The position numbers and the translations under genes were made by a program. The notes below the pieces were generated by a model. The model worked only from the letters and a program-made list of their open reading frames with translations. It had not been told where the DNA came from and did no database searches. This document shows positions 18,685 to 27,538 of a DNA stretch of 60,123 nucleotides, piece by piece. Location of the stretch: assembly GCA_005881695.1 (NCBI GenBank), contig VBBT01000107.1, forward strand, positions 1-60,123, written 5' to 3'. Numbering within the stretch: position 1 is the stretch's first letter; each line of letters starts with the position of its first letter. This DNA is from Candidatus Bathyarchaeota archaeon (GTDB taxonomy: Archaea; Thermoproteota; Bathyarchaeia; 40CM-2-53-6).

Positions 18685-18826
18685 ACAGGTCGCTGTTCGT
18701 AGAGGCTGGTTACGAGGTAAAAGAGTTCCTATCGCTGACAAGAAGTCCTGTCACCATCCAATGCATGGTTTATCCGGGTCGTCACAGCCGCCGCTCTCCG
18801 CAGGTCTAGCATTGCCGGTCTTGACG

Positions 18827-19744
18827 ATGCGATTACGCATCGCGCTTGCATTCCTCTCGATCTACACAATCTGGGGGTCTACCTACTTGGCGATTCGTTT
18901 TGCTATCGAAACATTTCCGCCGTTTCTGATGGCCGCAATTCGTTTTCTGATTGCCGGGGGAGTACTCTACGCCTGGATGCTTCTTAGAGGCGCCCCGCGT
19001 CCAACACGGGCTAACTGGAAGTCCGCAACGATCATCGGGGGATTACTGTTGCTCGGAGGCAACGGTGGGGTGACGAAGGCCGAACTGGTGATTCCCTCCA
19101 GCTTGGCTGCGGTATTGATCACAATCGTTCCAATCTGGATGGCTCTTTTGGAGCTGTTGCGAAAGGACCGCGTTGTCCCAACTCTACATGTCGTTATCGG
19201 CCTGGTCGTGGGGTTCGGAGGAGTTATTCTGCTGGTAGGACCTGGCGAGCTCGGTGGTAGTGGTGGATTGAACCCTCTCTGGGCTGGAGTCTTGATATTC
19301 GCCGCGCTCTCATGGGCAATCGGTTCAGTCTATTCTAGAAACGCACCTCTCCCAAAGACGCCGTTGCTAGGTAGTGGAATGGAGATGTTAGCCGGTGGAG
19401 CCCTCCTATTCGTGGCGTCATTAGTCTTTCGAGAATGGGCTGGTTTTCAGCCCGGTAACGTATCGTTTCTATCTCTTGTCTCGTTCATCTATCTGATAGT
19501 ATTCGGTTCCCTGATAGGCTTCTCATCCTATGTCTGGCTCCTAACAAAGACGACGACTGCGAGAGTCTCCACTTACGCGTACGTCAACCCAGTCGTGGCC
19601 GTCTTTCTCGGCTATTTCCTTGCCGCCGAGCAGTTGACTCTTCGGACCCTCCTAGCTTCCTCGGTCATAGTCATCGCAGTAGTTGTGATTACCACCTTCA
19701 AGTCGAGACAGACTGTTCCAGACGACGACGAGTCGAAGGGCTGA
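18827..19744 (+). CDS. DMT superfamily (EamA) transporter
   Basis: MRLRIALAFLSIYTIWGSTYLAIRFAIETFPPFLMAAIRFLIAGGVLY...; about 10 TM. Internal ATG chosen. Confidence 0.87.
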   Translation: MRLRIALAFLSIYTIWGSTYLAIRFAIETFPPFLMAAIRFLIAGGVLYAWMLLRGAPRPTRANWKSATIIGGLLLLGGNGGVTKAELVIPSSLAAVLITIVPIWMALLELLRKDRVVPTLHVVIGLVVGFGGVILLVGPGELGGSGGLNPLWAGVLIFAALSWAIGSVYSRNAPLPKTPLLGSGMEMLAGGALLFVASLVFREWAGFQPGNVSFLSLVSFIYLIVFGSLIGFSSYVWLLTKTTTARVSTYAYVNPVVAVFLGYFLAAEQLTLRTLLASSVIVIAVVVITTFKSRQTVPDDDESKG

Positions 19745-19811
19745 TTCTCTATTTTTCCAAAAAGTCCTCAAAGACGGCTCTTATACTTTCACAGCGGTCC
19801 ATGATTTAGAT

Positions 19812-20414
19812 ATGAGCCGGGCGCTGAAGGTTGAAGTTCGAGAGCTATCACCGGAACTGCTTGACGACTACTTCAGGTTCTTTGACCGGGACGCCTTCAC
19901 CGATTTTCCCGAGTGGTCCGGGTGCTACTGCGGATTCTACGACACGCCCGGAGATAGTTGGGACTCTACCGCCAAAGCTGGGCCTGCTCATCGAGAAGCT
20001 CGGGTCGAACGAATCAGATCAGGCAGAGCCCACGGTTTGCTAGCCATAGCAGATGGAAGAGTGGTTGGTTGGTGCAACGCACAGCCACGGTCTAACTTCG
20101 TAAATATGCGGAGGTATGCTACCGTCGTAGACGATCCCTCCGAGCCAGTTGGCTCGATCATGTGCTTCCTTGTAGCCCCCGGACATCGAGCAAAGGGTGT
20201 AGGCACCGCACTTCTGAATGCTGCTTGCGACAAGTTCCGCCGAGACAAGTTACGCGTCGCTGAGGGTTATCCCACAACAAATCCGGTCAAGAGGGCCTGG
20301 GAGACTCCGTGGGCCGAAGAGAACTACAAGGGATCCTTGAGCATGTATCTCAAAGCCGGCTTCAAGGTCCATCGCCAGCTAGAACGTTTCGCAATTGTGA
20401 GAAAGCAGCTCTGA
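19812..20414 (+). CDS. GNAT family N-acetyltransferase
   Basis: GCYCGFYDTPGD...GLLAIADGRVVGWCNAQPRSNF...FLVAPGHRAKGVGTALLNAACDKFR. Confidence 0.8.
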   Translation: MSRALKVEVRELSPELLDDYFRFFDRDAFTDFPEWSGCYCGFYDTPGDSWDSTAKAGPAHREARVERIRSGRAHGLLAIADGRVVGWCNAQPRSNFVNMRRYATVVDDPSEPVGSIMCFLVAPGHRAKGVGTALLNAACDKFRRDKLRVAEGYPTTNPVKRAWETPWAEENYKGSLSMYLKAGFKVHRQLERFAIVRKQL

Positions 20415-20417
20415 GTC

Positions 20418-20981
20418 CTACAGTTCTCTGGCCATAACGATACTGTCGATGAATTTCCCGTTTCTCAGCATCTTCTTCGGTATCCTGCCGGCTTCCCTGA
20501 AGCCAGTCCTCTCGTACACGTGGATCGCACGTGGGTTGTTTGCGAAGACTTCTAATTCGATCGTTTTCAGTCCTGCTTTCCGAGACTCCTTGATCAGGGT
20601 GCGCATCATCTCCAAGCCTATTCCCCGATCCCTATGTTTCTTTGAGATGGCTATTCCAAGGTATCCGTGATGTTTTGTGTCTTCGTAGGACCCTCGCGTT
20701 ACTGAGCTGTTTCCTGCTAATCTTCCACCCAGTTCCGCGACAACGCCCACGATGCTCCCTCTTTCTATTCCAGTAAGCTGGTTGGCGAGCCACTTCGCCT
20801 CTTCCTCCCGTGTCTGTTTTCTGTCAGCTATAATTCCGAGGTTCGGCTCAGTATTCTTCTCACCGACCAGATCGTTGATGAAAGCTACACAATCGTCGAG
20901 GTCTTCCCACCTCAACGCTCGCAGAGTCACGCTCTCACCGTTGGACGATTTGAAACGTCGGTAGATTCTGCCCGTTTTCAT
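20418..20981 (-). CDS. GNAT family N-acetyltransferase
   Basis: SVTLRALRWEDLDDCVAFINDLV...LGIAISKKHRDRGIGLEMMRTLIKESRKAGLKTIELEVFANNPRAIHVYERTGFREAGR. Confidence 0.87.
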   Translation of the reverse strand: MKTGRIYRRFKSSNGESVTLRALRWEDLDDCVAFINDLVGEKNTEPNLGIIADRKQTREEEAKWLANQLTGIERGSIVGVVAELGGRLAGNSSVTRGSYEDTKHHGYLGIAISKKHRDRGIGLEMMRTLIKESRKAGLKTIELEVFANNPRAIHVYERTGFREAGRIPKKMLRNGKFIDSIVMAREL

Positions 20982-21000
20982 CCTCGGTTTGGACGCTTGT

Positions 21001-22320
21001 CTATTCCACCTTCCAGGTTGATCCCTTGATAGGCTGGTGGACCTTGCACAGGTCTTTGATGAAGAGTTCGTAGAGGTGCGGCTGCTCCGTATGGATCGGG
21101 ACAAGTGTCTTGGGACTGATCTTGGCGATTGTCTCTCGCAGTTCCGTGGGCATCATGTGTCCCGAGCTGTGAATCTGATACATCGGCAGTCCGAAATGGT
21201 TGAGCCAGTTCACGAAGCGATCATGGTCAATTTCCATCTCCTCGTTGAACGGTTCCGAGCTACTGTTGATGAACGCTCCGCCTGCATCAGGCTTGATGTC
21301 CAAGACCTCGTTCATATCATAGGAGCTGGCAGCTAGAATGAACTTTCCCTGCGCTTCCTTAACATCCTTCGATGTCCTCACCGTGCTAGTCTTCATGACT
21401 TCTTTTTCCCAGTTGTAGTAGGTCTTCTTCGATCGCTGGTAGACAACGACGCTGGGGTCGTGAGAGATATCTGGAATAGCCAGGTGCTTGTCTCTGACCA
21501 GTGCTTGCAGCAGATGAGCTTGCCTCAACGAGACCGCTAGGACCCTGTTGTTCTTCTTGGCAATCTCGTAAAACGTTCTCAATCTATCCACGTCTGCGGT
21601 CGAAAAATTTGCGAGAACCAGCCCGTTCGTTTTCCGAACCACATGATCAACTTTGTCAACCACTTCTGCTTCAGACTGCAAGTCACCACGGACCAGGTTT
21701 GTACCTTCGCAAAGAAAAAGCTCTGGATTCGACTTCTCCGCTTTCTCCGAAAAATCCTGTGTCAGGTCGGACCTCGGCCCGTGAGCTCTGAAATCGCCGC
21801 TGTACGCCAGGGTCCCTATCGAAGTGTGAAGTACGAACCCGTAGGATCCGGGCATGCTATGGTCTACATGAACCGGCTCCACCTCTATCCCTCCCATTTT
21901 CATCCGGTCCCCAGTTCGGAAAGTCTTGAACTGGATTCCATCAAGATCGTTCTCGAAACCTCCCGGACGAGCTGTCGAGAGGGCCTCTAGAATCATCTTC
22001 GTGGTCTCGCCGCAGTAAACCGGTATCTGGCGGTTGAGGAGGGAGACAGACATTGAATGGTCGATGTGGGCGTGGCTAAGGAACACAGCATCCGCAGGCA
22101 CTTCCCCTTCTCCCTTGTAGAGACCAGCGACGTCGGGGATGATTCCGAGACTGATTAGCCCGCTTTCGTTTCTGGGCGACAGGAAGGGTTCGGAGAAGAA
22201 TCGTCCCCTTTCTCCAAGGCTCATGCCGAAATCAAGCATGATTCTTGAGTCTCCGTCACGAACGAGGATCATGTTTCCTCCGATTTCGCCGGCCCCGCCG
22301 TAGAAAGTGATCTCGACCAT
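21001..22320 (-). CDS. RNase J-like beta-CASP metallo-beta-lactamase ribonuclease
   Basis: MVEITFYGGAGEIGGNMILVRDGDSRIMLDFGMSLGERG...VFLSHAHIDHSMSVSLL...HVDHSMPGSYGFVLHTSIGTLAYSGDFRAHG. Confidence 0.9.
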   Translation of the reverse strand: MVEITFYGGAGEIGGNMILVRDGDSRIMLDFGMSLGERGRFFSEPFLSPRNESGLISLGIIPDVAGLYKGEGEVPADAVFLSHAHIDHSMSVSLLNRQIPVYCGETTKMILEALSTARPGGFENDLDGIQFKTFRTGDRMKMGGIEVEPVHVDHSMPGSYGFVLHTSIGTLAYSGDFRAHGPRSDLTQDFSEKAEKSNPELFLCEGTNLVRGDLQSEAEVVDKVDHVVRKTNGLVLANFSTADVDRLRTFYEIAKKNNRVLAVSLRQAHLLQALVRDKHLAIPDISHDPSVVVYQRSKKTYYNWEKEVMKTSTVRTSKDVKEAQGKFILAASSYDMNEVLDIKPDAGGAFINSSSEPFNEEMEIDHDRFVNWLNHFGLPMYQIHSSGHMMPTELRETIAKISPKTLVPIHTEQPHLYELFIKDLCKVHQPIKGSTWKVE

Positions 22321-22367
22321 GAACGTACTATCCTCGGGCTACTTCCTATTCTTCTGATTATAGAGCT

Positions 22368-22703
22368 TCAGACGTTTCTTCGAGGATGGGCTTGGACCTG
22401 GAGGAGATAACGGGGTCCGCTCTTCGAATCCTTCCGAATCGTAACCCTGTCCCCCGACCTCAACGCCTTGACCCTGATGAAAAAATGTGAGTGGGGAAGC
22501 TCGGGTCCTCTGCAAGAACAGGGGTAGGACTCGACCATGGCTCTTCGCGAACGGCCGTTCTGTAACATCTGAAATCTTCGGCCCAACGCTGGGAAGAAGG
22601 AGAGCCGGTCTTTCAGGACAATCACGTAACCACCCTGTTCCTCCTCTGAGGTGATCTTTTTCGAGTAGACGTCCTTCATCCTCATTTTGTTAGACCCTTC
22701 CAC
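22368..22703 (-). CDS. Hypothetical protein
   Basis: 111 aa ORF, no recognised family. Confidence 0.4.
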   Translation of the reverse strand: MEGSNKMRMKDVYSKKITSEEEQGGYVIVLKDRLSFFPALGRRFQMLQNGRSRRAMVESYPCSCRGPELPHSHFFIRVKALRSGDRVTIRKDSKSGPRYLLQVQAHPRRNV

Positions 22704-22828
22704 GAACGGTTACCTGAGATGATGATTCCGTTCAGAAGAAACTTTCTCTCCTCGCGAGTTCACTTTCAAGTGTCCCGCCAGATAGCTTTTCAACCCCCAG
22801 CCTGATACAACGTGATTGATCTGGCATC

Positions 22829-23527
22829 TTGGTCGATCTGATTGGATGGGTAATCGGGTTTTTCTCTGCCCACCCTTCCGGTCTAGTCGCCACACTTCTA
22901 TTCGTCTTTGTTGTTAGTATTCTTGGTAATCTCATTCCCTTCTTTCCAACACCCTACCTGGTAGTGGTAATCGGGGTCGTTCTGGATGAAAGCTATCTGG
23001 GAATCATTCAGATCGCGGCCATCGCGGCCCTTGGAGCGGCTACCGGAAAACTTGTCAGCTATGCTCTCGGATATGGGGCTCGACGAGCGATTCGTAAACA
23101 GGAGAGATTTGACTCTCTTCGAAAACTCTTGGGCGGAAGTACTTTCCTAGTCGGAGTCCTCTTCGCAGCCTCCCCACTTGTTGACGCGGCTTTCATTCCC
23201 ATGGGAATTATTCGATACAGCCCCCTGAAATCTTACCTAGCTCTCTATACTGGAAAATTCGTCTGGATTCTGTCTGTCCTCTACGTCGCGAGGCAATTGA
23301 GGCAACCCGTCGACCAGTTCTTCGGAGAAAACGTCTACGCATCGATCGTGTCAGCAGCACTAGTCATCTCCACCGCGTACCTCATCATCAGAGTTGATTG
23401 GGAGAGAAGGCTATTGGGACACAAGGATAGTCTTCGAAGCAGACTGCTAGGGAGGCTTCGAAACTTCTTGTCGAGAGGGCAAAGAAACGATGGACAAAGA
23501 CCCTCGCAACAAGACCCGGCCACATAG
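22829..23527 (+). CDS. VTT/SNARE-associated (DedA-like) membrane protein
   Basis: LGNLIPFFPTPYLVVVIGVVL...ALGAATGKLVSYALGYGARRAIRKQERF...SPLVDAAFIPMGIIRYSPLKSYLALYTGKF. Confidence 0.65.
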   Translation: MVDLIGWVIGFFSAHPSGLVATLLFVFVVSILGNLIPFFPTPYLVVVIGVVLDESYLGIIQIAAIAALGAATGKLVSYALGYGARRAIRKQERFDSLRKLLGGSTFLVGVLFAASPLVDAAFIPMGIIRYSPLKSYLALYTGKFVWILSVLYVARQLRQPVDQFFGENVYASIVSAALVISTAYLIIRVDWERRLLGHKDSLRSRLLGRLRNFLSRGQRNDGQRPSQQDPAT

Positions 23528-23591
23528 GAACCCGAAGTGCATGGTTTTTCGCAAGGCAATTTAAGCGGGACCACCGCTCGAATCTCGGGAA

Positions 23592-24180
23592 ATGCCTCTG
23601 GGCACTGCTACCAAGCCTGATCGCCTCCGCAATGTATTGCAGGCCTTAGACATTGATGAGGCCAAGGGAATAATCACAGCCTACAACGAACGATTCCTCT
23701 TCATCCCCGTCGCTTTGATTCACTCTATCGAGGACCGGTTGACTGAGAGTTTCGGACCTATCACCGCCACTAGCTTCCAGTACAGTATCGGAAAGCAAGG
23801 TGGGGCACAATACATGAGCATGGCGAAAAAAATCCGGCCTGGATATTAAGAGTCAAGGTGATATCCAGAAGATTGCCGAGCGCCTAGGTACGCTCGGCGG
23901 ATGGGGAAAACTCACGATTGTCGATGTTGATCTCGCCAAAAAGATGGCTAGAATACGCTGGACAAACGGGGTCTCCGTAAGAAACAGAAAAGGCAAGACT
24001 CCAGTATGCCATTTCGGCCGCGGGATTCTCACCGGCGCAATGGAGCAGACGTTCGGCAGAAAATGCGAGTCCCTCGAAGTCTCCTGTCAAGGCAAAGGGG
24101 ATCGGGTCTGCGAGGCGATAATCGGTGAACCCGCCGAGATTACTCGAATTGCAGAACAGTCGAAGAGAGTGTCCGATTAG
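23592..24180 (+). pseudogene. V4R-domain protein interrupted by a one-nt frameshift at an A7 run
   Basis: Frame A ends ...YMSMAKKIRPGY*. The other frame continues KSGLDIKSQGDIQKIAERLGTLGGWGKLTIVDVDLAKKMARIRWTNGVSVRNRKGKTPVCHFGRGILTGAMEQTFGRKCESLEVSCQGKGDRVCEAIIG. Removing one A from 23826-23832 restores MAKKSGLDIKSQG. Confidence 0.75.
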
Positions 24181-24500
24181 TGGTTCGAGTTCGAAACCGA
24201 AGATCTAAGCAGTTTGTCTATTCCGTAGAAGGACTGGTCGCGATACTTTTCGCCCTGATCAGTAATTTTATACACTCTCCTGCTTCTTCGTGTTGGCGAC
24301 ATCCATTCGCCCGCGACGAGCCGGCGTTCCTCTAGCTCGTATAGTAGCGGGTAGAGTGTGCCTGCGCCGATATGGGCGCCGGTCTTAGTCTTCAGTTCTC
24401 GCATGATCTCGTATCCGTGCTTTCCGCCGTTGTCAAGGAGTGATAGCACAAAGAGGTCTAGAAAGCTCTTCACCATTCGCTCGTTGACGGCTCTGGTCAT
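24177..24500 (-). CDS. PadR family transcriptional regulator
   Basis: FLDLFVLSLLDNGGKHGYEIMRELKTKTGAHIGAGTLYPLLYELEERRLVAGEW. Confidence 0.88.
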   Translation of the reverse strand: MTRAVNERMVKSFLDLFVLSLLDNGGKHGYEIMRELKTKTGAHIGAGTLYPLLYELEERRLVAGEWMSPTRRSRRVYKITDQGEKYRDQSFYGIDKLLRSSVSNSNH

Positions 24501-24525
24501 ACTTTCACAGGGAACTATCGAAGTA

Positions 24526-24549
24526 CGATATTATCGAGTTTCAATATAA
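24526..24549 (-). promoter_or_regulatory. Putative PadR operator (CGATA-A-TATCG on minus strand) next to archaeal TATA element
   Basis: 24526-24536 reads CGATATTATCG (inverted repeat CGATA/TATCG); TATA-like ATATAA at 24544-24549, upstream of the PadR start. Confidence 0.4.
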
Positions 24550-24598
24550 GCACCCCTCTTAAGAGGCTATCGCGCACAGGCTCTCGGTTGGACAGAAG

Positions 24599-25753
24599 TT
24601 GAGCCGCGAGACCGCCTTTCAGGGGTTGCAGTGCATCGGATGCCACTCCTCCTATTCGAAAGGCGAAATCCTCCAGAAGTGCCCAAAGTGCGGTGGGCTT
24701 CTGGATACAATAATCAATCCAGAGATTCTCAGCGGGAAGTCGAAAGACGATATCGACCGTACTCGATCCATGTGGAAATTCAGAGACTTCCTTCCAGTTG
24801 ATCCGACGGACAAGATTGTCTCTGCTGGAGAGGGAGATACTCCTCTCAGAAGGCTGAGCTCCTTTCAAGGAAACGTGTGGGTAAAAGATGAAACGAAAAA
24901 CCCGACAGGGACGTTCAAGGACAGGGGCGCTTCGTGTGCAATCACAGCTCTAACTCAAACTCAATTAGGCATCAAGGATCTCGTCCTATCATCTGAAGGC
25001 AACGCAGGATGCTCGTTCGCCCTCTACTCGCACATTGCAGATCTACGTTGCCAAGTGTTTCTGCCCCGGCAGGCGAATCCGGCAAAGGTCGAACTTTCCC
25101 GGAAACTAGGAGCAAAGGTTACCCTAGTTGACGGTACGATCGCAGACGCCGGACGCAGAGCGGAAGCTGTTGCAAAAGGGGAGGGGAGCTACAATGCCTC
25201 GACTTTCGTCACACCCTACCGTCATGACGGTAAAGGAACTATGGCCCTGGAGATGTGTGAACAGCTTGATTGGAGAGTTCCAGACTACGTTGTATACCCT
25301 GTTGGGGGTGGAGTCGGTCTCGTTGGGATGTGGAAGATGTTCTCTATTCTGGAAAAAATAGGATGGGTCAAAAAGAGACCCCGTTTCGCCGCGGTCCAGC
25401 CTGCCGGCTGCGCGCCAGTGGTCAAGGCCTACAATTCCAAGAAAGATGACGTGGACGAATGGAATAATCCCGAAACGATCGCCTTCGGTCTAAGAATACC
25501 TAAGCCACTTGCGGGAAAGTGGATTCTTCGCTGCCTCAGAGAATCAGACAGCATAGCTTTGTCCGTCACAGACAAGGAGATCCGCAAGTCCATGGGTCAA
25601 GCTCTCAAGGATGAAGGTCTGCTCCTCGAGCCCTCCAGTGCTTCAACAATCGCTGCACTACCCTATCTCTACGGGGAGAAGATGATCGATAAGTCAGAAG
25701 AAGTCGTTCTCATAGCGACTGGGTCCGGGCTCAAGACTCTAGAACAGTTCTAG
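24599..25753 (+). CDS. thrC: Threonine synthase
   Basis: FQGLQCIGCHSSYS...GEGDTPLRRLSSFQGNVWVKDETKNPTGTFKDRGASCAITAL...SSEGNAGCSFALYSHIADLRCQVFLP. Confidence 0.88.
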   Translation: MSRETAFQGLQCIGCHSSYSKGEILQKCPKCGGLLDTIINPEILSGKSKDDIDRTRSMWKFRDFLPVDPTDKIVSAGEGDTPLRRLSSFQGNVWVKDETKNPTGTFKDRGASCAITALTQTQLGIKDLVLSSEGNAGCSFALYSHIADLRCQVFLPRQANPAKVELSRKLGAKVTLVDGTIADAGRRAEAVAKGEGSYNASTFVTPYRHDGKGTMALEMCEQLDWRVPDYVVYPVGGGVGLVGMWKMFSILEKIGWVKKRPRFAAVQPAGCAPVVKAYNSKKDDVDEWNNPETIAFGLRIPKPLAGKWILRCLRESDSIALSVTDKEIRKSMGQALKDEGLLLEPSSASTIAALPYLYGEKMIDKSEEVVLIATGSGLKTLEQF

Positions 25754-25861
25754 GGTCTTAATTCTCTAGCGCGGGGCTCCCTCATGAACTGTTTTTCGGC
25801 TTGGCATGGGCGACCCGGGCTCTGGGCCGAGCTAATCTGTCCCGGTCAGGGCTATCCTGAA

Positions 25862-26281
25862 TTATTTGACCAGTGCTGACAGTCTATCTGTTATGGTTCG
25901 CATTTTGTCGGAGTAGGATTCAAGTTTCGATTTGTCGGTTTTGTTCATGTCTTCAAAGTAGGAGACGTAGCCGCTGATCTCGTTCAGCATATCGTCGATC
26001 GACCGGGGACCGGCGAAATGGGACCCGAATGGCCACTCGTCTTCATCTCTCGTCTTCGCGGTGAGTTCGTACTTGCCATCCTCTCCTTTCTTGACGAGAC
26101 CGTCTTTCACCATTTCCTCAAGCATCGGGTACACTGAACCTGGTGAAGGTCTCCACCATCCCTGTGTCATGTTCTCTATTGCGTCCATTATCTCCATCCC
26201 GTTCTTTGGGGAGCGTCCCAGGATCGTGAGAATCAATGGCCTGAGCCCGCGTTTGCGGAAGTGTCCAAATCCACGAAACAT
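25862..26281 (-). CDS. PadR family transcriptional regulator
   Basis: FRKRGLRPLILTILGRSPKNGMEIMDAIENMTQGWWRPSPGSVYPMLEEMVKDGLVKKGEDGKYELT. Confidence 0.9.
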   Translation of the reverse strand: MFRGFGHFRKRGLRPLILTILGRSPKNGMEIMDAIENMTQGWWRPSPGSVYPMLEEMVKDGLVKKGEDGKYELTAKTRDEDEWPFGSHFAGPRSIDDMLNEISGYVSYFEDMNKTDKSKLESYSDKMRTITDRLSALVK

Positions 26282-26282
26282 T

Positions 26283-26329
26283 CGATATCGCTTTTCCGAT
26301 ATTGGATATCCGATATCAGCATATAAGGA
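26283..26329 (-). promoter_or_regulatory. PadR autoregulatory promoter/operator cluster
   Basis: Repeated CGATAT(C) motifs and palindromes: CGATATCG...CCGATATTGGATATCCGATATC, with TATA-like element CCTTATATGC (minus strand) directly upstream of the PadR start. Confidence 0.5.
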
Positions 26330-26640
26330 TTCCCCACCCTAACCATGCAACCCGCAGGAATCAACGAATCTACGGGGAAATCGTCCGTTTCCAGCCCTGA
26401 TCCGCGATCTGGGACCTCCCTAAAGACTCTCCCGAGATTCGTTCGAGATTGTCGCGATCTTTCCAATGCCATCCCAGCCTGGATTGCGCCCTGATCGCTT
26501 GGACTCGCCCGGTATCCACCCCAAACAGGAAATGGTTTTTGGAAAATAGGGGGTCTTAGCGACTGCATCTCGCGAGACAGAAGAGCGGTTCCGGAAAATC
26601 ACGCTTATGTCCGAGTCGAGACACAACTATTCTTGCAGAT

Positions 26641-27153
26641 TTGACGGTCCAGATCGACGATGCGGGCGTCGGCGACCTCCTCCACGGAGTCATAGTCGGA
26701 GCGCACCGGAAAGAAACTGGCGAGTTTCACTACGATATCATACCCGTTTCATTTTTCCAGAGCCCGAGTTTTGGGCGGAAGATGTACCAGAAAAAAGCCA
26801 CAGAGCTCGCGCTCCAGCTCCTCTACCAGATGAAACTAGGCGAGAATGAGGACATCGAGATATGCAGTAGCTTCCTCTTCGACGAGACCAGACCCCATCT
26901 AGCCGAGAAATATGGAAAAACAAGGGTCAAGACCGCCGTGATTACGGGAGATGCCCAGAATAACGTGGAGACAGCCTACCTGGACGAGATCAGGAATCTG
27001 GGCTACGAGCCGATTCCTGAACGGGACGACAAGCGTGCGAGGAGCTTCTTTCACATGCTCAGATGGGTCAAGAATAACCCTGAACGGCTCAGATACGCAA
27101 AGACAGGCTGGCCGCGACTCAGGAGATACATCAACCTGCCAAGAAAGAAATAA
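26641..27153 (+). CDS. Conserved hypothetical protein
   Basis: VQIDDAGVGDLLHGVIVGAHRKETGEFHYDIIPVSFFQ...AVITGDAQNNVETAYLDEIRNLGYEP; coherent globular sequence. Confidence 0.65.
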   Translation: MTVQIDDAGVGDLLHGVIVGAHRKETGEFHYDIIPVSFFQSPSFGRKMYQKKATELALQLLYQMKLGENEDIEICSSFLFDETRPHLAEKYGKTRVKTAVITGDAQNNVETAYLDEIRNLGYEPIPERDDKRARSFFHMLRWVKNNPERLRYAKTGWPRLRRYINLPRKK

Positions 27154-27180
27154 GTCGCGTCCCTGGTCATCCCGCTTGCT

Positions 27181-27495
27181 ATGAGCTTACTGGATATGAT
27201 CACTGGCGAGATGCTTCTTGTTCCTGGTGTCGAGATGAAGGACCATGGAGATGAAGAGGTCGAGCTGCATGTCCGTGGCAAATCTTTCGCGCACATACAC
27301 AGCCCCGACCGGATAGAGCTCCGGTTGCCACCCGACCTCAAAGAGGTCATGATCAGCCAAGGAACGGTTTCCCGATCCCCCGAGGTTCACGACCGAGAAG
27401 GATGGGTCATCCTCAAGCTCGGACCTAGACCGGATCTCCGCCGCATAATGAGGATTCTGCAACAGTCCTACCAGTTTGCCTCCTCCACAATCTAG
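27181..27495 (+). CDS. Hypothetical protein
   Basis: 104 aa ORF, mixed alpha/beta composition. Confidence 0.45.
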   Translation: MSLLDMITGEMLLVPGVEMKDHGDEEVELHVRGKSFAHIHSPDRIELRLPPDLKEVMISQGTVSRSPEVHDREGWVILKLGPRPDLRRIMRILQQSYQFASSTI

Positions 27496-27538
27496 CCGGA
27501 TGCGAGGAAGCGCCCTCTCAACGCTTATACTGTAACCA

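Noticed and set aside
18677-18826. N-terminal 50 aa of the EamA transporter track ORF
   Set aside because: It overlaps the divergent VOC gene and lacks hydrophobic pattern; internal ATG at 18827 gives a standard EamA N-terminus.
20982-21104. N-terminal extension of the GNAT ORF 20418..21104
   Set aside because: Ser/Arg-rich and antisense-like overlap with the 3' end of the RNase J-like gene; ATG at 20981 fits the family better.
26233-26626. Minus ORFs 26233..26568 and 26420..26626
   Set aside because: Composition is not protein-like, and the first overlaps the PadR promoter/operator and start.
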